Shown one piece after another: positions 57,039 to 64,000 of a stretch of 64,000 nt of DNA. The stretch spans positions 22,267-86,266 of the forward strand of contig CAZVZX010000021.1 of the NCBI GenBank assembly GCA_964631235.1, given 5' to 3'. The notes below the pieces were generated by a model that made no database searches, was not told the origin of the DNA, and was given only the letters and a program-made list of their open reading frames with translations. Position 1 is the stretch's first letter, and the number at the start of each line of letters is the position of its first letter. A program made the translations under genes and the position numbers. Source of the stretch: JARKPK01 sp964631235 (lineage in GTDB: Bacteria > Planctomycetota > Planctomycetia > Pirellulales > Thermoguttaceae).

Positions 57039-60000
57039 CTAATTGCGGCCCGGAGCTACCGTCCGCGGCCTTCCGGAACGCAGCGAGCCGATCAATCGCA
57101 GGTTGCCCGGTCCGAGCAATTCCGTCGAGCGCCGCAGCATGTCGGCATCGATGCGCACGCGAAACCGTTCGCAGCGGCACTCGACGCTTTCGCCGCTTTC
57201 GAGCACGAGCACCAGTTCCAGCTCGCGGTCGCCGGGATAACCGCGGAGGATTTCGTGCAAGCGCCGCAGCCTGGTCGCCCCATCGGGCTTTTCCGCGATT
57301 CGCACGCGCACCGCGCGCGCCATGCGGTGCTCTAGCTGCTCGCGCGGGATGATTTCTTGAACCGTCAGGTTCACTTGATTCCCGCCGGGCCGCCGATCGA
57401 TCTGGCCGCGAATCAGCACGATGGCATCGGGCTGCACCAGCGAACCGTATTCTGCGAACCCGCTCGGCCAGAGATTGCAGCGAATCAGCCCGGTCTGGTC
57501 TTCCAAGTCGAAACTGGCGTAGTGCGTCGGTTCGCCCGGGCTGCGCGGCTTGGTGTGCGAGTGTTTTACGGCGGAGATAATCCCGCCGATGTACACTTCG
57601 GCCTTGTTCTTCTCGTCGGCGGCCGTCCGCGTCGTGTGCGAGCTGAAGGCCGCCAGCGCCGCGGCGTGTTCGGCCAAAGGATGGCTGGTCAGATAAAACC
57701 CGAGCACTTCCTTTTCTTTTTGAAGCTTCTCTTTTTCGTCCCATTCGGGAAGATCCGGCAGCTTTTCGACCGGCGGGGCGGATTGCGCCGGCATCAGATC
57801 GAACAGCCCTCGCTGTCCGCGGCGCCGATCGGCGGCCCGCGCCGCACCGTTTTGCAGTGCTCGGTCGATGGCAGCCCAAAGCTGGGCGCGGCGAGCGCCA
57901 AAGCTATCCATCGCCCCGGCCTTGATCAAGTTCTCGATCGCTGTGCGGTTCACCTGCGACGAGTCGAGCCGTTCGCAGAAGTCGAAGAGGCTTTTAAACG
58001 GGCCGCCGCTTTTCCGCTCGGCGGCAATCGCCCGCGCCGCCGCGCCGCCGCATCCCTTGATCGCCGAAAGCCCGAAGACGATCTTGCCATCGGCTACCGT
58101 GAACTCGGCGTCCGAACGATTCACGTCCGGGGGAACGATCTCGCATCCCATCCGCCGACTGTCTTCGATGTGCTCGACCAGCGAATCCTTCGTTTTGAAG
58201 TTGCGCCCGGAAATATCGCTCGAAAGCAGTGCGGCCATGAACTCGACGGGATAATGGCACTTCAGGTAGGCCGTGATGTAAGCGATCAGCGCGTAGGCCG
58301 TCGAGTGGCTTTTGTTGAAGCCGTAGCCGGCGAACTTCTCGATCAGGGCGAACGTTTCCTCGGCGTCTGATCGGCCCATCCCGCCTTGAATCGCGCCGGC
58401 AATGAACTGCTCGCGGTATTTGGCGATCATTTCCAGCTTCTTTTTGCTGATCGCCTTGATGCAGGTGTAGGCCTCGGACAGCGGAATGCCGCCGAGCCGA
58501 TTCAAAATGCGCATCACCTGCTCTTGATAAACCATCACCCCGTGGGTCTCTTCCAGCACCTCCTTCATCACCGGATGTTTGTATTCCGCCTCCTTGCGTT
58601 TGTGCTTGACGGCGATGTAATCATCGACCATGCCGCCTTCGAGCGGGCCGGGCCGATAAAGGGCGTTCGTGGCAATGATGTCGCGGAAGTGGTCGGGCTT
58701 CATCCGCTGCAACAGATCGCGGATGCCGCCGCTTTCCAATTGGAATACGCCCTTCGTTTCGCCGCGGCAAAGCAATTCGTAGGTGGCGGCGTCGTCAATC
58801 GGCAACCGATACGGATCGATCCGCCGACCGGTGGTCTGCTCGATCAAATCGACCACCTTCGAAAGAATCGTCAGGTTGCGCAGGCCGAGAAAGTCCATCT
58901 TCAGCAGCCCGGCCCGTTCCACGTCGCCCATTGCCCATTGGGTGATCACTTCCGACTTGTCTTGAACGTGCTGCAACGGCACGTAATCGGTCAGCGGGCG
59001 ATCGGCGATGACCACCGCGGCCGCATGGGTGCCCACGTTGCGGGCCAAGCCCTCGACTTTGCGGGCCAGCCCGATCAGCTCGGCCGTTTCGGGATCGGAT
59101 TGGCACGCCTTCCGCAAGTCTTCGCTTTCTTCCAGCGCGGCGGCCAGCTTGATATTCAACTTCTCCGGGATCATTGCCACGATCGAATCGACCTTCGCCA
59201 GCGGCAGTCCCAACGCCCGGCCCACGTCGCGAATGGCCGCTTTGGCCGCCATCGTGCCGAAGGTGCCGATTTGGGCCACATTCTCGCTGCCGTACTTCTG
59301 TTTGACGTAGTCGATCACCTCCCCGCGTCGCTGTTGGCAGAAGTCGATGTCGATATCGGGGGCCTCGCGGCGATTTTCGTCGAGAAATCGCTCGAACAAG
59401 AGATCGTATTTCAACGGGCACACATGGCTCAAATGCAATCCGTAGGCCACCAACGAGCCGACCCCCGAGCCGCGGGCGCCGGCTTCGATGCCCTGCGACC
59501 GCGCGAACCGCACGAAATCCCATACGATCAGAAAGTAGTTGGCAAATCCCAGCTTGTTGATGACCCCCAGTTCGCGCTCGAGCCGCGCGAGGACCTCGGG
59601 CGACAACTGGCCGTCGATCAGGCGGTCGGGATCGTCGCGATAGTTCTCCTTCAAGCCTTCGATGCACAACTCTCGCAAATACTCTTCGGAACTCTTGTTG
59701 TCCGGCGGATAGAAGACCGGAAAATGGCGTTTGCCGAGTTCCAGTTCCAAATCGACCCGCGACGCGATCTCTGTGCTGCGCGCCACGGCGTCTTCCATTC
59801 CGGGAAAGGCGGCACGCATCTCTTCCGGACTGCGCAGATAGAACTCCTTGGTCTCCATCCGCATCCGGTTCTCGTCGGCTCGATACTTGCCCGTATTGAC
59901 GCAAAGCAAGATGTCTTGAACCTCGGCGTCTTCGGGCAGAAGGTAATGCACGTCGCTGGTAGCCACCGTGGGCACGCCCATCTGCCGCGCTAAATCGGCC

Positions 60001-60584
60001 GCGGAATCCAACACCAACTGCTGCGAGGCGAGGCCGTTGTTCTGCAGTTCGATATAGTAGCGGTCGCCGAACACGCCGGCGAACCACGCGACCAGCTCGC
60101 GGGCTTTTTTCTCGCCGCTTTCGCCCCCGGAAAGCAGCAGTCGGCTCAGTTCGCTCGCCAAACATCCGCTCAGGCAGATCAAACCTTCGTTGTGCTCGGC
60201 CAGCAGCTCCTTGTCGATCCGCGGCCGGTAGTAGAAGCCTTCGAGAAAGGCGGCCGACGAAAGCTTGACCAGATTGCGGAACCCAGTGCGGTTCATCGCC
60301 AGCAACGTCAGATGGTAACTGGCCTCCTTCATGCCGCCCGACGATTCGCGCCGAAACCGGCTGTCGGGCGCAATATAGGTTTCGATTCCCACGATCGGTT
60401 TGATGCCGGCGTCGCGGGCCTTGGTGTAGAACTCCAACGCCCCGTGCATGTTGCCGTGATCGGTCAACGCCAACGCCTCCATGCCCAATTCCTTCGACCG
60501 CTTAAGCAGATCGGGAATCTTGGCCGCCCCGTCCAAAAGGCTGTAATGACTGTGGCAATGCAAATGGACGAATGACGAATTCAT
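57039..60584 (-). CDS. dnaE: DNA polymerase III, alpha subunit
   Basis: The 1181-aa protein starts with the PHP domain (FVHLHCHSHYSLLDGAAKIP). The polymerase catalytic aspartates are in PDIDIDFCQQRRGEVIDYVK. The family-typical GVMVYQEQVMRIL and FNKSHSTAYALIAY follow. An OB-fold C-terminal region begins near EVYIGGIISAVKH. It is the replicative polymerase of DnaE1 type. AAAGGAAG precedes the ATG. The C-terminus ends in a basic tail. Confidence 0.97.
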   Translation of the reverse strand: MNSSFVHLHCHSHYSLLDGAAKIPDLLKRSKELGMEALALTDHGNMHGALEFYTKARDAGIKPIVGIETYIAPDSRFRRESSGGMKEASYHLTLLAMNRTGFRNLVKLSSAAFLEGFYYRPRIDKELLAEHNEGLICLSGCLASELSRLLLSGGESGEKKARELVAWFAGVFGDRYYIELQNNGLASQQLVLDSAADLARQMGVPTVATSDVHYLLPEDAEVQDILLCVNTGKYRADENRMRMETKEFYLRSPEEMRAAFPGMEDAVARSTEIASRVDLELELGKRHFPVFYPPDNKSSEEYLRELCIEGLKENYRDDPDRLIDGQLSPEVLARLERELGVINKLGFANYFLIVWDFVRFARSQGIEAGARGSGVGSLVAYGLHLSHVCPLKYDLLFERFLDENRREAPDIDIDFCQQRRGEVIDYVKQKYGSENVAQIGTFGTMAAKAAIRDVGRALGLPLAKVDSIVAMIPEKLNIKLAAALEESEDLRKACQSDPETAELIGLARKVEGLARNVGTHAAAVVIADRPLTDYVPLQHVQDKSEVITQWAMGDVERAGLLKMDFLGLRNLTILSKVVDLIEQTTGRRIDPYRLPIDDAATYELLCRGETKGVFQLESGGIRDLLQRMKPDHFRDIIATNALYRPGPLEGGMVDDYIAVKHKRKEAEYKHPVMKEVLEETHGVMVYQEQVMRILNRLGGIPLSEAYTCIKAISKKKLEMIAKYREQFIAGAIQGGMGRSDAEETFALIEKFAGYGFNKSHSTAYALIAYITAYLKCHYPVEFMAALLSSDISGRNFKTKDSLVEHIEDSRRMGCEIVPPDVNRSDAEFTVADGKIVFGLSAIKGCGGAAARAIAAERKSGGPFKSLFDFCERLDSSQVNRTAIENLIKAGAMDSFGARRAQLWAAIDRALQNGAARAADRRRGQRGLFDLMPAQSAPPVEKLPDLPEWDEKEKLQKEKEVLGFYLTSHPLAEHAAALAAFSSHTTRTAADEKNKAEVYIGGIISAVKHSHTKPRSPGEPTHYASFDLEDQTGLIRCNLWPSGFAEYGSLVQPDAIVLIRGQIDRRPGGNQVNLTVQEIIPREQLEHRMARAVRVRIAEKPDGATRLRRLHEILRGYPGDRELELVLVLESGESVECRCERFRVRIDADMLRRSTELLGPGNLRLIGSLRSGRPRTVAPGRN

Positions 60585-60825
60585 GAGTTGCTTCCTTTCG
60601 GCCGTATTCTATCGCAATCGCGACAGACCGATGAGTCCCCGGGAAGAACTCGATCCGCAAAGCGATGCGCGGCATAGGCTTGCAAGAATGGCGGCCAAGC
60701 CTTCTGCTAGATGCCGAAGTGGTCGCTGTGAACTCAGCCGCAGTCGGGGTCGCTGCCGATATTGCGGGACGGCTTGTTGTCCACCCGGTCGGAGCGCGAC
60801 GGCAACGCCGACGCAGTTCGGCCGT

Positions 60826-61851
60826 TCAGCCCGACCGCATTTCGTTCAAGTGCGGCACATCCACCGACTCGAACGGACTGCGCAGCGGTTGCCACTGTTC
60901 GCCGCGCTGAAGAATCGTAGCGTCGTCGATCGATCCCAAACGGCCGTGAGCTAGGGCCAAATAAGGGATACGAGAAGGTTCGAAGCCGGCGATTCGGGCC
61001 AGCGTGGCGTCGAGCGCCGGCAGGTTGCACCCGACCGCCAGCAGCCCCATGGGTTTGGGCGTTCCCAAGATCGGCCCATCGCCCTCCATGCACACGATGC
61101 CGTCAACGATGCCGATCGTCGGCGGCAACGAAGCGTTGATGTCGATCACCGTTTGCGGAATGCCGGCGTAGTGGAGCACGTTCTTCGGCCAGCCGTAGAT
61201 CAGCCCGGGCAGCGTGCCGTACATGTTCTTCATGGCCGCGGTGATGCCCATCCAGTGATGGGTTTTCAGTTTCGGCATCGACACGATCAAATCGGCCGCG
61301 AGTAATTCAGCGGGAAAGAGGAGCGATTTGAGCGTGCTGACGCGGCCGCGGTTCGGGGCTTCGCACACTTCCGCATAGTTGATGTCGAGGAATCGCAATC
61401 GTTGGTCGTTCAAGGCGTCGGCAATGCCCGACTCGACCAAGGCCATTTCCGTGTCGCGCACATGGCCCGGACCTTCTCCCACAACGACCTCCGCGCCCCA
61501 GCGGAGGAAGACCTCGGCCGCAGCGGCAACCACGGCCGGATGTGTCGTCATGTGCGGTGCCGCACGGGTAGGCTCGACCATATTCGGCTTGAGCAAGACT
61601 TTTCGACCGCGGACCGAGGCGGGATCGAAGCCGACGGAGGCAAGCCCCTCGGCAATCGTTTGTGCCAGCGGACCGTCGTACTTCTGGCCGGCTGCGAGGA
61701 ATACCGGATAGCGTTTCGGCCGAAGTCGGCGTATAAGCGGATAGCCGATCGCCGCTGCGGCCAGTCCGCCCCCGGCAGTCCAGAGGAGCCTTCGTCGCGA
61801 GATGCCCGTCGCGTCTTCCGTCACCTGATGTTTGCGATCGGTTTCGCTCAT
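60826..61851 (-). CDS. Tat-targeted DUF362 protein
   Basis: The 341-aa protein has a twin-arginine signal (GISRRRLLWTAGGGLAAAA) and a DUF362 domain. Visible are GRKVLLKPNMVEPTRAAPHM, THPAVVAAAAEVFLRWGAEV, VGEGPGHVRDTE and MPKLKTHHWMGITAAMKNMY. DUF362 proteins are sometimes fused to ferredoxin domains; none is present here. The function is unknown. The ATG at 61851 overlaps the stop of the upstream gene (ATGA), so the two are coupled. Confidence 0.88.
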   Translation of the reverse strand: MSETDRKHQVTEDATGISRRRLLWTAGGGLAAAAIGYPLIRRLRPKRYPVFLAAGQKYDGPLAQTIAEGLASVGFDPASVRGRKVLLKPNMVEPTRAAPHMTTHPAVVAAAAEVFLRWGAEVVVGEGPGHVRDTEMALVESGIADALNDQRLRFLDINYAEVCEAPNRGRVSTLKSLLFPAELLAADLIVSMPKLKTHHWMGITAAMKNMYGTLPGLIYGWPKNVLHYAGIPQTVIDINASLPPTIGIVDGIVCMEGDGPILGTPKPMGLLAVGCNLPALDATLARIAGFEPSRIPYLALAHGRLGSIDDATILQRGEQWQPLRSPFESVDVPHLNEMRSG

Positions 61852-62933
61852 GGCGTCGCTCCCAACTCGTCCGGCCCGACGGCTGAATCGGCACCGTGCT
61901 TCGCCGAAAGGGCCTCGGCCGCCAGCAGCAACAACGCTAGCGGGTAAGGCGGTGCATCGGCCGAAAGCGTCCGTTTCGCCGCCTCCTCGATCCAGCCGCC
62001 AGCCTGCTTCGGTACGGCGTCGAACGCCGCCAGGCCGATGACGGCATAGGCCAGCGAGGCCGCCGTCGTTCGTCCGTCCACCGACCGCCGCAGGTAGTCG
62101 ATCGAGCGATCGACTCGCGGGCGAATCTCCGGTTCGTCGGCCAGCGCCCAAAGCGTCAAGCCGGTGGGTTGCACGTGCGGGCGAAGCGTGTTGCCCAACA
62201 CCGTCGTGTTGCCGTAGTTCCAACCGCCGCGGGGCAACTGGCGGTCGAGCAGCAGCCGCACGGCCTCGGCATAGCGCGGATGATCACCACGGCTTGCGCG
62301 CCGCAGGGCCAGAAGCGCCATTGCCGTCGGCTCGACCCAAGAGTGCGTCGTTTCGACCCACGGCCAGCCTTGCAGCCGCATGTCGTGCCCGACGAAACGG
62401 CCGTCGTCTTCGGCATTATGGATTGGCCGGCCCGTCGTGCGCAACAGCCAGTCGATCGCGCGATCGACGGCCGCCGCAATTCGACGGCTGTTTGGTGCGG
62501 CAGAATCCGCATCGCTCGGAGCGGTTGAATCCGACGCGGCACCGCCGCCATCGCCGCGACGCAAACGGGCGGCCTCCCAAAGTGTCCACACCACCCAGCC
62601 GGTCGGCCAGCAGGGCCGACGCTGCTCGGCCGTGACGCCCCAACCGCCGTCGGGGTTCTGTTGGTCGAGCAGCCACATGATGGCCCGACGCTCGGCATCG
62701 TCGAGCTGTTGGGCGACCCTTTGAACGATCCCCTGAAGATTCGAATCGGTACGGCCCGGGGGCAGCGAGCGAACCATCGAGGCATTCGCGCCGACCGCCT
62801 GCACGCGAGCCTTTTGCAAGACGGCCAAGGCGAGTGCCGTCGGCTCGACCGCGGCCGGCCCGGTGCGGTGGTAGCCGCACGGAATCCGCTTCGCCAGTTC
62901 GGCCCAGGCCACCGGAATCCATTGCAAATCCAT
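61848..62933 (-). CDS. Terpene cyclase/prenyltransferase-like repeat protein
   Basis: The 361-aa protein consists of helical repeats of the squalene-cyclase/prenyltransferase type. QW-like motifs include LLDQQNPDGGWG, LLDRQLPRGGWNYG and PTGWVVWTLWEAARL, with WVEPTAMALLALRRA. It lacks an obvious DCTAE-type or DXDD catalytic motif, so it may not be a true cyclase. There is no signal peptide at the N-terminus. It is translationally coupled to the Tat DUF362 protein. This pairing suggests a shared, uncharacterised pathway (inference). Confidence 0.85.
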   Translation of the reverse strand: MDLQWIPVAWAELAKRIPCGYHRTGPAAVEPTALALAVLQKARVQAVGANASMVRSLPPGRTDSNLQGIVQRVAQQLDDAERRAIMWLLDQQNPDGGWGVTAEQRRPCWPTGWVVWTLWEAARLRRGDGGGAASDSTAPSDADSAAPNSRRIAAAVDRAIDWLLRTTGRPIHNAEDDGRFVGHDMRLQGWPWVETTHSWVEPTAMALLALRRASRGDHPRYAEAVRLLLDRQLPRGGWNYGNTTVLGNTLRPHVQPTGLTLWALADEPEIRPRVDRSIDYLRRSVDGRTTAASLAYAVIGLAAFDAVPKQAGGWIEEAAKRTLSADAPPYPLALLLLAAEALSAKHGADSAVGPDELGATP

Positions 62934-63308
62934 GACTCACCGCCAAGGCAAGACCACTCTTGCTTCGCACCCGCACCGCTCCCCGAACATGCGACGATGC
63001 CGGCCCAATCGCCCCGCACACGATTGGACGAGCCGATCAAACGCGATTGCCGCTCGCCCGGCTGGAACAAACGTGCCGACTGTTTCGGTTTTCCCGACTG
63101 TGTTGAACATGATTGTGCGTTTGCCGGTCGCTGCGGCGTCTCGGTCTGCGCTGCTTTTCGACTATTCGGCCCGGCGATCTGAAAAGAAACGGCCGCAGAG
63201 TTCAGAAGCCGCCGGCGGTCGTTCGGCCAGGGCGAATGCGCCCGAGCGATGGCCCAGGACTGGCCGACTCCAAAAGCCGTTTCATGCCGAGCGAGGAATA
63301 AAACGCGA
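62934..63308. other. Intergenic region, no supported gene
   Basis: Frames on both strands are short and without motifs. A terminator hairpin for the YTV gene closes the region on the right. Confidence 0.4.
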
Positions 63309-63342
63309 ACGGCGGCTTGACCCAGGGGAATCAAGCCGCCGT
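63309..63342 (-). terminator. Intrinsic terminator of the YTV gene
   Basis: Perfect 12-bp arms ACGGCGGCTTGA/TCAAGCCGCCGT with a 10-base loop. On the minus strand it is followed by GTTCGCGTTTTATTCC, giving a U-rich tail. It lies about 75 bases after the stop codon. Confidence 0.8.
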
Positions 63343-63416
63343 CCGTCGTCTAAACCAGACCCTTCGAGCAACCTTCCGGCTGCCTAGGGCGTGATGCCTG
63401 GCAACTGGCGATCCGT

Positions 63417-64000
63417 TCAGCTATTGCAGCCGACCGGGCCGCAGGCCTTCGGGGCCTCGCAGGCCGCCGGGGCCGCACAGCACTTCGGCGCCGGGCAATG
63501 GATCTTCACCGGCACCTGTTTGTAGGTGACCACCGGAACGCACTGCGTAACCGTGTAGGGCACCTTTTTCGTCACATACCGGACGCAATTGACCGTCTTG
63601 GTGTAGCACACCGGTTTGCACACCGTGTAGGGAACCATCTTCGTGCAAACCACCGGCACCATCTTGCACACGGTGTAGGGCACCTGCTTCGTGTGGCACT
63701 CCTTGACGATGCGGCACACCTGGTAGGTGCAAGTCTTCACCCGAGTTTCCGGAACCATGCGGCACACCGTGTAGGGGATCCGCTTCTCGCAAACCTCCTT
63801 CACCATGTGGCATTCCTTCCAGGTGATCGTCTTCGTCCGGGTCTCAGGCACCATCTTGCACACCTGGTAGGTGCAGGTTTTTACACGGGTTTCGGGCACC
63901 ATCTTGCACACCTGGTACGTGCAGGTCTTCACCCGAGTTTCCGGGACCATCTTGCACACGGTGTACGGAATCCGCTTCTCGTGGCATTCGCGCACCATGC
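63417..64000 (-). CDS. Cys-rich YTV-repeat surface protein, N-terminus beyond window
   Basis: The visible 190-plus residues are tandem repeats of about 16 residues built on VCKMVPETRVKTCTYQ and PYTVCKMV, with regularly spaced Cys and Val/Thr/Tyr-rich strands. The C-terminus is a Cys/Ala/Pro tail (CPAPKCCAAPAACEAPKACG). This is the YTV domain type described from the cell walls of Rhodopirellula and other planctomycetes. It probably forms a disulfide-linked surface protein. DNA repeats of 48 bp underlie the protein repeats, so copy number may vary. Any signal peptide lies outside the window. A strong terminator follows. Confidence 0.88.
   Translation of the reverse strand, partial: MVRECHEKRIPYTVCKMVPETRVKTCTYQVCKMVPETRVKTCTYQVCKMVPETRTKTITWKECHMVKEVCEKRIPYTVCRMVPETRVKTCTYQVCRIVKECHTKQVPYTVCKMVPVVCTKMVPYTVCKPVCYTKTVNCVRYVTKKVPYTVTQCVPVVTYKQVPVKIHCPAPKCCAAPAACEAPKACGPVGCNS

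Overview
The window comes from a high-GC bacterium that looks like a member of the Planctomycetota, probably near the Pirellulales. The evidence is the gene repertoire. A cysteine-rich YTV-type repeat protein runs off the right edge. There are secreted DUF1080, DUF4832, DUF6807 and DUF1207 proteins, a deoxyhypusine-synthase-like gene, tiny lipoproteins, a Ser/Thr kinase, and genes in short, often divergent or convergent units. No rRNA, CRISPR array, prophage or complete insertion sequence was seen. One tRNA, Arg(TCT), lies on the minus strand at 47255-47328.

Left third (1-24 kb). A truncated sodium:solute symporter is followed by a tiny lipoprotein, a cytosolic Ser/Thr kinase and a glycolate oxidase operon (glcD-glcE-glcF). 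Next come a thiamine-binding protein, a Tat-exported FAD oxidoreductase paired with a secreted DUF4832 protein, and an [FeFe]-hydrogenase. The hydrogenase is translationally coupled to an unknown 145-aa protein. It is preceded by a consensus-like sigma70 promoter with two perfect GTAWTAC-centred palindromes at the predicted start of transcription. Then follow fabI, a fatty-acid oxidation unit (etfB, etfA, acyl-CoA dehydrogenase) and a GAF/sigma54-type activator.

Middle (24-47 kb). A five-gene nickel-type ECF transporter (nikK-M-L-Q-O) is followed by an orphan corrinoid protein, glmS (apparently leaderless), a NusG-like factor, holB, and small regulatory-looking genes including csrA. An orphan [NiFe]-hydrogenase maturation group follows (endopeptidase, cNMP-binding protein, hypA), then thiS-thiG and several secreted or lipoprotein genes. 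Nickel import and the [NiFe] maturation genes plausibly serve the same enzyme, whose structural genes are not in this window.

Right third (47-64 kb). This holds housekeeping genes: tmk, carB, ilvB and dnaE. They are followed by a coupled terpene-cyclase-like/DUF362 pair and the YTV protein.

The most unusual feature is a dispersed, palindromic intergenic repeat of about 105 bp. Twelve recognisable copies are present, in both orientations, between and even inside operons. Its ends are AAATAG and CTATTT, and its inner arms are related to CGGAAAGCGG and CCGCTTCCG. A second palindromic family of about 100 bp has two copies, one of which abuts a copy of the first family. These repeats occupy much of the otherwise empty intergenic space. 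All names below come from reading the sequence and from knowledge of the families; no search was run.
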